From NCBI GenBank assembly GCA_039696685.1, contig CP155566.1, positions 2,914,001-2,978,000 of the forward strand: DNA of 64,000 bases. Reading direction: 5' to 3'. The position numbers were made by a program, and so were the translations under genes. A model generated the notes under the pieces. It searched no databases, had not been told where the DNA came from, and saw only the letters and a list, made by a program, of their open reading frames with translations. Source of the stretch: Vibrio sp. CDRSL-10 TSBA. Lineage in GTDB: Bacteria; Pseudomonadota; Gammaproteobacteria; Enterobacterales; Vibrionaceae. The first letter of the stretch is position 1, and each line of letters begins with the position of its first letter. Of this stretch, positions 33,721 to 43,914 are shown piece by piece.

Positions 33721-34911
33721 TTATCGATTCACTACGCCCAGAGTGCGGCGCAGTAACGGAGATTTCAGCAGCGGCAGATTATCCATCGCTGCCAGGCCAA
33801 GATTACGGCCGATACGCAGTGCCAGTAAATCATTTGAGAACAGGTGCACCAGAGCCGAGGTCAGCGTAATGGTGTGCTGACGATCCGCGGCACGGCGCTG
33901 ACTAAAACGGTGCAACTGCGCGTAACTGCCCAGTTCATCACCTCGGGTCAGCTCTTCGGCCAGAGAGGCTACATCGCGGATACCAAGATTAAATCCCTGC
34001 CCCGCGATGGGATGCAGTGTCTGCGCGGCATTACCGACAATCGCAAACCGGTGAGAGACATTCTGCTCACGGTGGCGCAGCAGCAGCGGATAAGCGCTGC
34101 GTTTACCCGCTTTGACAAACGCGCCCAGCCGCCAGCCAAACGCCTGCTGCAATTGCGCCATGAAAGCGGCATCATCGAGCGCCATCACCTGTTCGGCCAG
34201 TTGTGGCGGCAGACACCATACCAGAGACAGACGATTATCACGCATCGGCAGCAAAGCCACCGGACCGTGCTCGGTGAAGCGCTCAAAGGCACGTCCCTGA
34301 TGCGCTTCACTGGCAACCACGTTGGCAATCACGGCCACCTGGCCGAAATCATGCTCGGCCAGTGCCATGCCGACCTGTTCGCAACAGGTTGAAACCGCAC
34401 CGTCGGCTGCCACCAGCATTTTAGCCTGCAGGTGTTCACCGCTGTTCAGCGTCACCTCAACCTGATTGTGCTGACGCACCACCGAAGTGACGCTGGACGG
34501 GCAAAACAGCCGGATCGCGGCGCTTTGTTCGATTAACCCGGCATACAAACGGCCCACATCCGCCAGTTCAACCACATACCCGAGGGCATCAATAGCGAGC
34601 TTATCCTTGCTGATGTCGGTCATACCGGCATGACCACGATCCGACACATGAATATGTGAAATCGGTGAGGCGACCGGGGCAATGGTCTGCCACAGGCCCA
34701 ACGAGGTTAAAATCTGTACCGTACCATGTGACAGCGCAATCGAACGGGCGTCAAACCCGGGATGCTGGTCATGATCTGGCTGATATGCTTCTACCACCGC
34801 CACGGATAAGCGGCCATGACTGAGCTTGTCCAGGGCCAGAGCCAGGGTTGCGCCCGCCATCGCACCACCGGCGATAATCACATCAAAACAGTGCGCCTCG
34901 TTCACTGACAC
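33721..34911 (-). CDS. ubiH: 2-octaprenyl-6-methoxyphenol hydroxylase UbiH
   Basis: Flavin hydroxylase for another ring position of ubiquinone, 396 residues, intact. Family landmarks: the N-terminal FAD loop, GFDARSIALS, VSDRGHAGM, and GNAAQTLHPIAGQGFNLGIRD. The FAD loop reads GGAMAG where most relatives have GGGMAG, so the third Gly of GxGxxG is Ala, a mild oddity. It follows ygfB by five bases and precedes ubiI. Confidence 0.94.
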   Translation of the reverse strand: MSVNEAHCFDVIIAGGAMAGATLALALDKLSHGRLSVAVVEAYQPDHDQHPGFDARSIALSHGTVQILTSLGLWQTIAPVASPISHIHVSDRGHAGMTDISKDKLAIDALGYVVELADVGRLYAGLIEQSAAIRLFCPSSVTSVVRQHNQVEVTLNSGEHLQAKMLVAADGAVSTCCEQVGMALAEHDFGQVAVIANVVASEAHQGRAFERFTEHGPVALLPMRDNRLSLVWCLPPQLAEQVMALDDAAFMAQLQQAFGWRLGAFVKAGKRSAYPLLLRHREQNVSHRFAIVGNAAQTLHPIAGQGFNLGIRDVASLAEELTRGDELGSYAQLHRFSQRRAADRQHTITLTSALVHLFSNDLLALRIGRNLGLAAMDNLPLLKSPLLRRTLGVVNR

Positions 34912-34916
34912 CTCAC

Positions 34917-35493
34917 TTAGTGAATGGTTGGTTGAGAATCTTTTTGTGGTTTAACACCGAACTCGGCGTGCAGAGTCAGTACGCAGGCTTTTACATGCTC
35001 GATCACCTGCTCCAGCAGTTGCGCCTGCTCTTCCAGATCATCCTCTTCATCAATACCCAGCTTGGCGATCTCTTCCAGATCTTCCAGTGCCTCTTTGGCT
35101 ACCGCTGAAGCGTTTTGTACTTTAGCGCCAACCAGGCCAAGCCCAGAGATAAAGTGATTGACCCACTCCGCAACAGCATCAGCAAACAGCATCAGTGCGT
35201 GTTCACCCTGCTCTGTCGGCAGCAGCAGCGTCAGTTCCAGATCCGTTGCCGTCAGTTCCGCACTGCTGGCTTTCAACGTCTGCTCAGCCAGTGTCAGCGC
35301 CTGGACCGGCCAGCCCATTCCGTCGTTGGTGTAATCGAAAATCAGCGCTTGCCAGCTTTTATCATGCAGACTCAGGCCACCAGACAGCATGCCGGTCAGC
35401 AGACCGTGCAGTTTCTGCCGGTGTCACGCCAACGGCGGCCGACTGCAGTTCAGAAGCTAGAGTTGCGTAATCAGGGAAGGTGTTGTCGCTCAT
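34917..35493 (-). CDS. ygfB: UPF0149 family protein YgfB (one frameshift)
   Basis: Helical protein of 191 residues after repair, starting [12 protein letters not shown] at 35493. The frame breaks at 35412-35414 (GAAAC for GAAC, minus strand) in [13 protein letters not shown], which is the most conserved part of the family. The C-terminal half ([28 protein letters not shown]) is acidic. First gene of ygfB-ubiH-ubiI, divergent from zapA, as in E. coli. The molecular role in ubiquinone synthesis is unknown. Confidence 0.9.
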
Positions 35494-35733
35494 AATGGGC
35501 TCGTATTCAGGCAAATAACTGCCATCGTACCACTTCAGCGATCCGGCGAAAACGCTCACATCATCAATTGTGACCAGCTTTTATGCAAATTGCCCAATAA
35601 CTGTGTTTTTGTCCTGACAATTTTTGATTCCGAGTGTGAAAAGCTTGAATCTTACTATCGCTTTACCTATAGTTTGACCCTCGATGGTCACGTAAGCGAT
35701 ATCATCCTAGTACGCGAATAGAGTTCATTTATC

Positions 35734-36042
35734 ATGAGTAATCAAGCGGTTGACGTTGAAATTTTAGGCAAAGTAACTCGGGTTAACTGTCCACCGGGAC
35801 AAGAAGAATCATTGTTAACTGCCGCCCAAGACCTCGACCGACGATTGAAAGAGATGGCCGATCGTACTAAGGTAACCAATGAGGTTAAGCTACTGACAAT
35901 CGCCGCGCTGAACATCTGTTATGAGCTGCAAACCAAGCAGCAGGAAAAAGATGGTCAGCAGTCGGAAATAAACGGGCGAATGGAAAAGCTCGCCGCTTCT
36001 CTTGAAGAAGCACTACGTAAAGTCAAGCCAGGAGAGCTGTAG
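35734..36042 (+). CDS. zapA: Cell division protein ZapA
   Basis: 102-residue FtsZ-ring stabiliser: an N-terminal beta-alpha head (VDVEILGKVTRVNCPPGQEESLLTAA) and a long C-terminal coiled coil (KQQEKDGQQSEINGRMEKLAASLEEAL). It is followed after about 17 bases by 6S RNA and then fau, the standard zapA-ssrS-fau order of gamma-proteobacteria. Intact. Confidence 0.95.
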   Translation: MSNQAVDVEILGKVTRVNCPPGQEESLLTAAQDLDRRLKEMADRTKVTNEVKLLTIAALNICYELQTKQQEKDGQQSEINGRMEKLAASLEEALRKVKPGEL

Positions 36043-36059
36043 CCTTTACCATACAACGA

Positions 36060-36243
36060 ATTTTCCCTGGGGTGTTCGTCAGCGGATGTAAGTCCCTGAG
36101 CCGATAAGCAACACCAAAGGGTTAGTATTTGGTAGCTATTGAGCAAGCTCGGCTCGTATCGAGAAGCCTACGGTTATCCTTGCTGACCCGCCTTGAACCA
36201 GCTGGTTCAAGGGCCACAATCCTCAACGGCACCCTGGGGTCCC
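36060..36243 (+). ncRNA. ssrS: 6S RNA
   Basis: About 184 nt between zapA and fau, the usual place. The ends pair (TTTTCCCTGGGGTG with GGCACCCTGGGGTCC), and the inside has the 6S landmarks: GTCCCTGAGCCGATA on the 5' arm, CGAGAAGCC near the centre and CCTTGAACC...GGTTCAAGGG on the 3' arm. The fold mimics an open promoter and sequesters sigma-70 RNA polymerase in stationary phase. The ends are set by comparison with E. coli 6S and may be off by a few bases. Confidence 0.95.
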
Positions 36244-36247
36244 TCTT

Positions 36248-36839
36248 ATGCAATACTCTCGTCCTGAGCTGCGTAAGCTCATCCGTCAACGACGCAATGA
36301 ACTGACCAGCGATATTCACTATCAGGCCAGTCAGGATCTGATCCGACGTTTCGCCGCACTGCCAGAAATGCACACCTGTCAGCACATCGCTCTCTATCTG
36401 TCGACTGACGGAGAACTCGATACCCAGCCGCTGATCGAATGGCTGTGGTCGCAGGGTAAATCGGTGTATCTGCCTGTCCTGCACCCGTTTCTCCGCCGGT
36501 AACCTGCTGTTCTTGCATTATGATACTGATACGGCGATGACCTTTAACAAGTACGGCATCCTCGAGCCTAAGCTCAATCAGACCTTAGTGAAGCCTGTGC
36601 GAGAGCTGGACCTTATCTGTACTCCGCTGGTCGCATTTGACTCACACGGACACCGGCTTGGCATGGGTGGCGGCTATTACGATCGCACACTGGAAAGCTG
36701 GTTTAAAACCGGTCAGGGAGCGATGCCGATTGGCCTGGCTCATGACTGTCAGCATGTTGAACAACTGCCGACCGAAGCCTGGGATGTTCCGTTACCCAAA
36801 ATTCTTACGCCCAGCCGTTTGTGGCAATGGAAAGCGTGA
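36248..36839 (+). CDS. fau: 5-formyltetrahydrofolate cyclo-ligase (one frameshift)
   Basis: Recycles 5-formyl-THF to methenyl-THF; 196 residues after repair (E. coli YgfA is 182). The N-terminal basic helix LRKLIRQRRNEL and the C-terminal substrate loop LGMGGGYYDRTL are typical. The frame breaks at 36488-36490 (GTTTC for GTTC) in VLHPFSAGNLLFLHY. It starts five bases after the 6S RNA end and is likely made from the same primary transcript. Confidence 0.93.
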
Positions 36840-36952
36840 TCAAGAACCGCTTCACAAGGCGCATTATCGCTCTGTTTGAGTACATATCACCTTAGTTTGC
36901 GGGTATAATCGCGCCGCGCAAACCTGCGTCCTCACACAATCGAAATCAGGAG

Positions 36953-37615
36953 ATGGGCATGACTCAAGATGAAATGAAAAAAGCCGCCGGTTGGGCTGCG
37001 CTGAAATACGTAGAGAAAGGCAGCATTGTCGGTGTCGGTACCGGCTCGACCGTGAATCACTTCATCGATGCTCTGGGTTCCATCAAAGATGATATTAAAG
37101 GTGCCGTCTCCAGCTCTGTTGCATCAACCGAAAAACTGAAAGGCTTAGGCATTGAAGTATTTGACTGCAACGACGTCATCAGCCTGGATATCTATGTCGA
37201 TGGTGCGGACGAAATCAACCCGCAACGTGAGATGATCAAAGGCGGCGGTGCCGCGCTGACTCGTGAGAAGATCGTGGCAGCGATTGCCGATAAATTTGTC
37301 TGTATCGTCGATGGCAGCAAAGCCGTCGATGTGCTGGGCGAATTCCCGCTGCCGGTAGAAGTAATCCCGATGGCGCGCTCTTACGTGGCACGTCAGCTGG
37401 TCAAACTGGGCGGTGATCCTGTGTACCGTGAAGGCGTGGTAACGGACAACGGCAATATCATTCTGGATGTATACAACATGCGTATCACCAACCCGAAAGT
37501 ACTGGAAGCAGACATCAATGCGATCGCCGGTGTGGTCACCAATGGCCTGTTTGCCCACCGTGGTGCCGATGTCGTGATCACCGGTACTCCGGAAGGCGCG
37601 AAAATCGCAGAATAA
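36953..37615 (+). CDS. rpiA: Ribose-5-phosphate isomerase A
   Basis: Pentose-phosphate pathway isomerase, 220 residues, full length. Conserved [11 protein letters not shown] (phosphate loop), DGADEIN with the catalytic acidic residues, and [12 protein letters not shown]. In E. coli rpiA lies next to serA, as here. A separate promoter and a terminator bound it. Intact. Confidence 0.96.
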   Translation: MGMTQDEMKKAAGWAALKYVEKGSIVGVGTGSTVNHFIDALGSIKDDIKGAVSSSVASTEKLKGLGIEVFDCNDVISLDIYVDGADEINPQREMIKGGGAALTREKIVAAIADKFVCIVDGSKAVDVLGEFPLPVEVIPMARSYVARQLVKLGGDPVYREGVVTDNGNIILDVYNMRITNPKVLEADINAIAGVVTNGLFAHRGADVVITGTPEGAKIAE

Positions 37616-37652
37616 GATTGAAACAATCGTATTTTTTCAGTCATTTGACTAC

Positions 37653-37679
37653 AAACGGCACCCGGGGTGCCGTTTTTTA
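37653..37679 (+). terminator. Terminator after rpiA
   Basis: Stem ACGGCACCC / GGGTGCCGT followed by T6, 38 bases after the rpiA stop. Confidence 0.88.
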
Positions 37680-37770
37680 TTTCTTTTCTCCAATAAAATT
37701 ATGCCTTATTCCGTAATTTTCTTACCCAAAGCAAAAATTTTTTGTTAACTTATTGCATAGAAGATACACA

Positions 37771-37786
37771 ATGCAAACGTTTGCTT
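37771..37786. promoter_or_regulatory. PurR-type operator at the serA promoter
   Basis: ATGCAAACGTTTGCTT fits the E. coli PurR consensus ANGCAANCGNTTNCNT at every fixed position, around the perfect palindrome GCAAACGTTTGC. It overlaps the presumed -35 of the promoter at 37781-37807. Binding would place serA, the first enzyme of serine (and so glycine and one-carbon) synthesis, under purine control. This is an inference from sequence; other LacI-family regulators bind similar palindromes. Confidence 0.6.
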
Positions 37787-37807
37787 CGTTGTAAAAGCCT
37801 CTATAAT
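37781..37807 (+). promoter_or_regulatory. Probable sigma-70 promoter of serA
   Basis: A perfect -10 TATAAT at 37802-37807, with TTGCTT or TTTGCT 15-16 bases upstream as a weak -35 that overlaps the palindromic operator. Transcription would start near 37814, giving a leader of about 180 bases before serA. Confidence 0.55.
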
Positions 37808-37820
37808 GACGCGTTTCGTT

Positions 37821-37940
37821 GGGTGATATACCCAAAACAACTTGGAGTTGCAGTTAGTCAGCAGGCAAACTAGCCCGTTGAGCTTAGCTGATTGTGTGGC
37901 CCGGCCGTTCTGTACGGCACACACCGCTGCAATTTCAGGG
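37821..37940. repeat. Vibrio-type dispersed repeat in the serA leader (degenerate)
   Basis: The segment begins GGGTGATATACCC and CTTGGAGTTGCAG and ends CCGCTGCAATTTCAGGG, so the ends are loosely inverted (TTGCAG/CTGCAA). I know this end pattern from a palindromic repeat family seen many times in Vibrionaceae genomes. Here it is diverged and lies wholly in the untranslated leader of serA. Identity as a repeat family member rests on memory of the pattern, not on a search. Confidence 0.45.
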
Positions 37941-37991
37941 AGAAAAGGGATAGCTTCTTTTGCCCACTTCCCATATTTAAGGACGAGAACA

Positions 37992-39222
37992 ATGGCCAAA
38001 GTTTCACTGGAAAAAGACAAAATTAAAATCCTGCTCCTTGAAGGACTTCACCCATCTTCAGTTGAAGTTCTGCAAGCTTCCGGCTATACCAACATCGAAT
38101 ACCACAAAGGTTCAATGGACGAATCTGAATTGCTTGAAGCAATCAAAGACGTTCACTTTATTGGTATTCGCTCCCGCACTAACCTGACAGAGAAAGTGAT
38201 CGACGCTGCAGAAAAGCTGGTCGCGATCGGTTGTTTCTGTATCGGTACTAACCAGGTGAACCTGAACGCGGCTGCCAAACGTGGTATTCCGGTATTTAAC
38301 GCCCCATTCTCTAACACACGTAGTGTGGCAGAACTGGTACTGGGCGAAATCCTGTTGCTGCTGCGCGGTATTCCTGAGAAAAACGCCCTGGCACACCGCG
38401 GTGTATGGAAAAAGAGTGCGGACAACTCTTACGAAGCACGTGGCAAGAAACTTGGTATCATCGGTTACGGCCATATCGGTACTCAGTTGGGCATTATTGC
38501 TGAAAACCTCGGCATGCACGTTTACTACTATGACATCGAGAACAAACTGTCATTAGGTAACGCCACTCAGGTTCACACCATGAGCGAGCTGCTGAACAAA
38601 TGTGACGTGATCTCGCTGCACGTTCCTGAAACGGCAGGCACCAAAGACATGATGGGCAAAGAAGAATTCGCCCGCATGAAACCGGGTTCGATTTTTATCA
38701 ACGCGGCACGCGGTACTGTGGTAGATATTCCGGCCCTGTGTGATGCGATGGAATCAGGCCACCTGTCTGGTGCAGCCATCGACGTATTCCCGACCGAACC
38801 TGGCTCAAACAAAGAAGCATTCGAATCTCCGCTGATGAAATTCGACAACGTGCTGCTGACTCCGCACGTTGGTGGTTCAACTCAGGAAGCCCAGGAAAAC
38901 ATCGGTATCGAAGTTGCGGGCAAACTGGCGAAATACTCAGACAATGGTTCAACCCTGTCGAGCGTGAACTTCCCAGAAGTTTCACTGCCAGAGCAGCGTA
39001 ACACCTCACGTCTGCTGCACATCCACCAGAACCGTCCGGGTATCCTGACTCAAATCAACACCATCTTTGCTCAGGATGGCATCAACATCGCAGCCCAGTA
39101 CCTGCAAACCTCTCCGGAGATCGGCTACGTGGTGATTGACGTTGAAGCAGAAACGTTCAGAAGAAGCGCTGGACAAACTGAAGAACATCGAAGGCACGAT
39201 TCGCGCGCGTATCCTGCACTAA
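37992..39222 (+). CDS. serA: D-3-phosphoglycerate dehydrogenase SerA (one frameshift)
   Basis: First step of serine synthesis, 409 residues after repair. It starts MAKVSLEKDKIKILLLEG at 37992; the open frame upstream to 37842 is leader. NAD-binding loop GIIGYGHIGTQLG (about residue 158), catalytic RGTVVDIPAL region and His in LLTPHVGGST, then a C-terminal ACT domain that binds serine for feedback inhibition. The frame breaks at 39151-39153 (GAAAC for GAAC) within the ACT domain. Restored, it ends LKNIEGTIRARILH, the usual C-terminus. Confidence 0.95.
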
Positions 39223-39304
39223 GCCTCACCGGGCGGGGCCTGCCGCTTCGCCCGCTGTTGCCGCTTAAATTTCAAAGTGGCTTGTAGATAAAGTTGCTTG
39301 AACA

Positions 39305-39335
39305 TAAAAAAACCAGCCATCAGGCTGGTTTTTTG
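39305..39335. terminator. Bidirectional terminator between serA and ilvH
   Basis: Stem AAAAAACCAGCC / GGCTGGTTTTTT with loop ATCA; the genes converge, so it serves both. Confidence 0.93.
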
Positions 39336-39350
39336 TATTTGACGGCTGCG

Positions 39351-39845
39351 TTAACCGCGCAGCGCACGCTCACCGCGGGCAATGCCCACCACACCACTAC
39401 GCGCCACTTCTATTACATCGGTCACTTCCGCAATCGCGTCGATGAACGCATCAAGCTTATCACTGCTGCCGGCCAACTGGACGGTGTATTGTGAAGCGGT
39501 CACATCAACAATCTGACCACGGAAAATATCAGCGGTTCGTTTCACTTCGGCGCGGGCAAAGCCACTGGCTTTGACCTTAACCAGCATCAGTTCACGTTCG
39601 ATATGTTCAAACTCGGTCACTTCCTGCACTTTCAGCACATCAATCAGCTTGTGCAGCTGCTTCTGAATCTGCTCAAGCTGCATCTCATTGGAAGTGGTGG
39701 TGATGTTAAGACGCGATAAGGTCTCATCATCCGTTGGCGACACATTGAGGGTTTCAATGTTGTAACCACGCTGCGAGAACAAGCCAACAACACGAGACAA
39801 AGCACCCGGCTGGTTTTCTAGTAGTAGTGAAATAATATGTCTCAT
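39351..39845 (-). CDS. ilvH: Acetolactate synthase III small (regulatory) subunit
   Basis: 164 residues: an N-terminal ACT domain (MRHIISLLLENQPGALSRVVGLFSQ) that binds valine for feedback inhibition and a C-terminal domain that activates the large subunit. Length and sequence fit IlvH rather than the shorter IlvN or IlvM. It begins two bases after the ilvI stop, so both subunits are made from one message. Intact. Confidence 0.94.
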   Translation of the reverse strand: MRHIISLLLENQPGALSRVVGLFSQRGYNIETLNVSPTDDETLSRLNITTTSNEMQLEQIQKQLHKLIDVLKVQEVTEFEHIERELMLVKVKASGFARAEVKRTADIFRGQIVDVTASQYTVQLAGSSDKLDAFIDAIAEVTDVIEVARSGVVGIARGERALRG

Positions 39846-39846
39846 C

Positions 39847-41569
39847 TTAAGTTCGCTCCGTTTTGCTTAACCACATTTTGTCCATACCCTCGCCTTTGAT
39901 TTGCATTGGGTAGACGTGCTCCGTTTCATCCACATTGATATCGACAAACACCAGACGATCTTTCATATCCAGCGCTTTTTTCAGTCCCGCCTCCAGTTCA
40001 TCCGGAGTGGAAATTCGAATACCAACATGGCCGTAAGCTTCTGCGATTGCCGCAAAGTCCGGCACAGAACTCATGTATGAGTTTGAGTGACGCCCCTGGT
40101 AAATAATGTCCTGCCACTGCTTGACCATACCCAGGAAGCGGTTGTTAAGGTTAATGATTTTGACCGGAATATCGTACTGCAGTGCCGTAGACAGTTCCTG
40201 AATATTCATCTGGATACTGCCATCACCGGTCACCACCACCACTTCTTCTTCCGGCATGGCGAACTTGACCCCAATCCCGGCTGGCAGGCCAAAGCCCATC
40301 GTGCCAAGACCACCGGAGTTGATCCAGCGACGTGGTTTATTGAACGGATAGTATAAGGCTGCAAACATCTGGTGCTGACCCACATCAGACGCCACATAAG
40401 CATCACCATTAGTCAGCTTGTGCAGCGTTTCAATCACTTGCTGTGGTTTGATGCGTTCCGGATTGGTTTCATAAGCCAGGCACTGACGTGAGCGCCAGAC
40501 ATCGATCTCACTCCACCACTCTGCCAGCGCTTCGCTGTCATTACGCTCTGACTGCTCTGCCAGCAGTTTAAGCATGGTTTCCAGTACCTGCTCAGCCGAG
40601 CCGACAATCGGCAGGTCAACTTTGACGTTTTTCGAGATCGATGATGGATCAATATCGATGTGCATGATCTTGGCATCCGGACAGTATTTTTCCAGATTGT
40701 TGGTCGTGCGGTCATCAAAACGTACACCGACCCCGAAGATCAAATCGGCATTGTGCATCGCCATGTTGGCTTCATACACACCGTGCATGCCCAACATACC
40801 GAGAGAATTCTTGTGAGTACCCGGAAACGCGCCCAGCCCCATCAGGGTGCTGACCACAGGAAGGTTAAGCTCTTCCGCCAGTTTGATCACCTGTTCATGC
40901 GCTTCGGAAATGACCGCGCCACCACCGATGTACAGCACCGGTTTTTTCGCTTCCAACAACGCTTTAAGTGCTTTCTTTATCTGACCTTTATGCCCGGAAG
41001 TGGTCGGGTTGTAAGAGCGCATTTTCACGCTTTCAGGGTACTGATAAGGCAATTTGATCTGCGGATTCATCACATCTTTTGGTACGTCGATAACCACAGG
41101 GCCGGGACGTCCGGTTGATGCAATATAAAATGCTTTTTTGATCGTCTCAGGAATGTCTTCGGCTTTTTTCACCAGGAAGCTGTGTTTTACGATCGGACGG
41201 GAGACGCCGACAATATCACACTCCTGGAACGCGTCATTACCAATCAGATTGGTCGCCACGTTGCCGGAAATAACGATCATTGGGATGGAGTCCATGTATG
41301 CGGTCGCAATACCAGTCACGGTATTGGTCGCACCCGGACCAGAACAGACCAGAACCACACCCGGTTTACCGGTTGCACGCGCATAACCATCGGCCATATG
41401 CGTGGCAGCCTGTTCATGACGAACCAAAACGTGTTTGATGCTGTCAGTTTTTTCGTGCAGGGCGTCGTAGATATCGAGAAACGGAGCCACCTGGGTAGCC
41501 AAAGATTTGCTCTACACCTTCTTCGATCAGAGACTGAACCACCATCTCTGCGCCGGATAACATTGCCAT
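39847..41569 (-). CDS. ilvI: Acetolactate synthase III large (catalytic) subunit (one frameshift)
   Basis: Thiamine-diphosphate enzyme for branched-chain amino acids, 573 residues after repair. The start is the ATG at 41569 ([14 protein letters not shown]) with AAGGAG upstream. The TPP-activating Glu lies in [15 protein letters not shown], and the ThDP/Mg motif is [12 protein letters not shown]...[10 protein letters not shown]. The frame breaks at 41479-41481 (GAAAC for GAAC, plus strand) in [15 protein letters not shown]; without repair the first 30 residues are lost. It pairs with ilvH as in E. coli ilvIH. Confidence 0.95.
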
Positions 41570-41690
41570 ATTTTCTCCTTACCCAACACCAGTTACCAGG
41601 TCAGTAAACGGGATGGGTTATACATAGTTAGGGCTTATTCGTAGCCTAATTCGAAAACTTTCCGCTTTCGGCTATGTCCCGTACTTGTCA

Positions 41691-41710
41691 TAACAAGTAC
41701 TAAGGTAACG
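41691..41710. promoter_or_regulatory. Palindromic candidate operator upstream of ilvI
   Basis: Inverted repeat of 8 bp, GTACTTGT and ACAAGTAC, with a 4-base CATA centre, about 125 bases before the ilvI ATG. No T-run follows, so it is more like an operator than a terminator. I cannot name the regulator. Confidence 0.4.
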
Positions 41711-41930
41711 CAACAACTTTAACGCTTTATTTCCATCAGGTCTAACCGGTCAAAACACGCATTTCTGACAAGATATGGCAAATAGTGCAATCTCAAGTGT
41801 TCAATTCTGAACCAGGTTACATATTCAGCCAGTAACGCAACCATACATATAAAAAAAAGTGGAATATTTTGCTGCAGCCGGATTAAAACCACACAAAATG
41901 CCTATCAGACCACCAGCGCAGTCTGCAGAT

Positions 41931-41966
41931 AGAAAAATCCCCGCAGACCAGTGGCAGCGGGGATTG
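41931..41966 (-). terminator. Terminator after the acyl-CoA ligase gene
   Basis: On the minus strand, stem AATCCCCGC / GCGGGGATT followed by TTTT; 26 bases after the stop of the ligase gene. Confidence 0.85.
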
Positions 41967-41991
41967 AAGGTAAAATTAGTGCCTGACCGCC

Positions 41992-43800
41992 TTAACGGCG
42001 CTCAGGTTTATCCTGATACATTTCTTCGATTTCATCCTGATAACGGTCATTAATCACCTTTCTGCGCAATTTTTGCGTCGGGGTTAATTCTCCGTCATGC
42101 ATCGAAAAGGCTTTAGGAAGCAATTTGAATTTTTTGACCTGCTCAAATTTTGCCAGACCATGCTGAAGATCGTTGATACGCTGCTCAAACATCTCAATGA
42201 TCTGACTGTGCTTGATGAGATCAAGGCGATCCTGGTACTTAATGTTCAGCTGTTTGGCATAGAGTTCCAAAGTATCAAAACAGGGCACGATCAGCGCCGA
42301 CACGAATTTACGCGTGTCCGCGATCACGGCGATCTGCTCAATAAAATGATCCTTACCCAGCGTGCCTTCAATCATCTGCGGCGCTATGTATTTACCCCCT
42401 GATGTTTTCATCAGCTCCTTAATCCGATCGGTAATAAACAGGTTACCCTCTTCATCCAGATACCCCGCATCACCGGTCTTCAGGAATCCTTGCTCATCAA
42501 AGGCACTCGCTGTCTCTTGCGGCATGTTGTAGTAACCGCGCATCACCATAGGACCACGGACCAGGATTTCGTCGTTGGCACCAATTTTCACCTCAGCGCC
42601 CGGCATCATGGTACCGATCGAGTCGGGATGAAACGTATCATCATCCCAGCATGAAACCGTGGCCGTGGTTTCTGTCATGCCGTAACCCAGTTTAATGTTG
42701 ATCCCCAGCGCATGAAAAAAACGACCGATGGTGGCATCAAGTTTGGCCCCGCCGCACGGCATAAAGCGCACTCTGCCGCCGAGCAGTGCGCGCAGCTTAT
42801 TCAGCACCAGGCGGTCAGCCAGCCGATAAGCCTGACTCAATAGCCAGGCTGGCTTAACCTGCCTCGCCCGGCATTGGGCCATTTTCGCGCCCATGTTAAC
42901 CGCCCATGTAAACAGCCACTTTTTATGCCAGGGTGCGCTGGCGACTTTGTCATGAATGGCTGAGAAAATTTTCTCGTAGAAACGCGGCACTGCGCACATC
43001 ACTGTCGGCCGCACCTGAGTCAGGGCATCACGCACTTCTGAGACATCCTGCAGATAACAGTTAGTGGCTCCCTTATAGAGCACAAAACAGGTCCAGGCCC
43101 GTTCAAACACATGTGATAAAGGCAGGAAACAGAGTGATACATCCTGCTCTGTCATGGTCAGGCGCTGATCATGACCACTAAGCTGTGCCGCCACATTGCG
43201 ATAGTCCAGCATCACCCCTTTCGGACTGCCGGTTGTGCCGGAGGTATAAATCAGGGTAAACAGATCGTCGTCGCTCGCCTGCTGCAGACGCTCAGATAGC
43301 TGTGATTGCCGTTCGGGCTGAGCTGAAGCAACAAACTGCTGCCAGTGAACAACCTGCGGCTCATCGCGGACTGCAACTTCATCACTCATCACCACGACAA
43401 GTTGCAGCGACGGACACAGGGCCAGCAACTGGCGCGCCGCGTCATATTGTGCCAGCTCACCGACAAACAGAACTTTCACCTGCGCATCCCGGACAATATA
43501 AGCAGCCTGCTCGAGAGTATTAGTCGGGTAAATAGGGACAGAAACCGCGCGAACCTGTAACGCGGCAAAATCAGCAATAGTCCAGCGCGGACTGTTATTG
43601 GCAAAGATGCCGACTTTGTCCTGCACATCAAGGCCAAAACTCAGTAGTGCCAGGGACAATTCGTCCATTTGCGAGCCGAACTGCGTCCAGCTGATACCTT
43701 GCCATTGCCCGCCAACTTTATGTTGCAGTGCGATTCGATTCTTGCCGGCAGCGACCTGCTCCCGGATGCGTTTAACGATATGAAAAGTCAACTTCGTCAT
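41992..43800 (-). CDS. Long-chain fatty-acid-CoA ligase, FAA1/FadD15 type
   Basis: AMP-forming acyl-CoA synthetase, 602 residues, intact. The ATP/AMP motif is [15 protein letters not shown] (about residue 180), the linker [13 protein letters not shown] and the adenylate-binding [22 protein letters not shown] follow, and the C-terminal lid has [12 protein letters not shown]. It is closer to the long eukaryote-like FAA1 (COG1022) group than to enteric FadD. Single-gene unit with its own terminator; it lies between ilvIH and leuO, as remembered for V. cholerae VC2484. Substrate chain length cannot be told. Confidence 0.9.
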   Translation of the reverse strand: MTKLTFHIVKRIREQVAAGKNRIALQHKVGGQWQGISWTQFGSQMDELSLALLSFGLDVQDKVGIFANNSPRWTIADFAALQVRAVSVPIYPTNTLEQAAYIVRDAQVKVLFVGELAQYDAARQLLALCPSLQLVVVMSDEVAVRDEPQVVHWQQFVASAQPERQSQLSERLQQASDDDLFTLIYTSGTTGSPKGVMLDYRNVAAQLSGHDQRLTMTEQDVSLCFLPLSHVFERAWTCFVLYKGATNCYLQDVSEVRDALTQVRPTVMCAVPRFYEKIFSAIHDKVASAPWHKKWLFTWAVNMGAKMAQCRARQVKPAWLLSQAYRLADRLVLNKLRALLGGRVRFMPCGGAKLDATIGRFFHALGINIKLGYGMTETTATVSCWDDDTFHPDSIGTMMPGAEVKIGANDEILVRGPMVMRGYYNMPQETASAFDEQGFLKTGDAGYLDEEGNLFITDRIKELMKTSGGKYIAPQMIEGTLGKDHFIEQIAVIADTRKFVSALIVPCFDTLELYAKQLNIKYQDRLDLIKHSQIIEMFEQRINDLQHGLAKFEQVKKFKLLPKAFSMHDGELTPTQKLRRKVINDRYQDEIEEMYQDKPERR

Positions 43801-43914
43801 CTCTATTTACCTTTGGCTTACACCTGTAAGCTATTTCGCGCGCAAGTCTACCTTTCGCGGGGTAAAAGACAACGATGGATATCAAAGTTATCAGTAATAG
43901 TGGTGTGCTACACA

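Larger units (their letters stand above)
41570..41991. other. Upstream region of ilvIH
   Basis: About 420 bases between two minus-strand units. It holds the terminator of the acyl-CoA ligase gene near its left of right end (41931-41966), a perfect inverted repeat GTACTTGT-CATA-ACAAGTAC at 41691-41710, and AT-rich stretches compatible with Lrp/LeuO/H-NS control known for ilvIH in enterics. I see no leader peptide rich in branched-chain codons. Confidence 0.55.

Noticed and set aside
37842..37991. N-terminal extension of SerA from an ATG at 37842
   Set aside because: The extra residues fall in the repeat-like leader and are not part of the family; a good ribosome site (AAGGACG) precedes the ATG at 37992.
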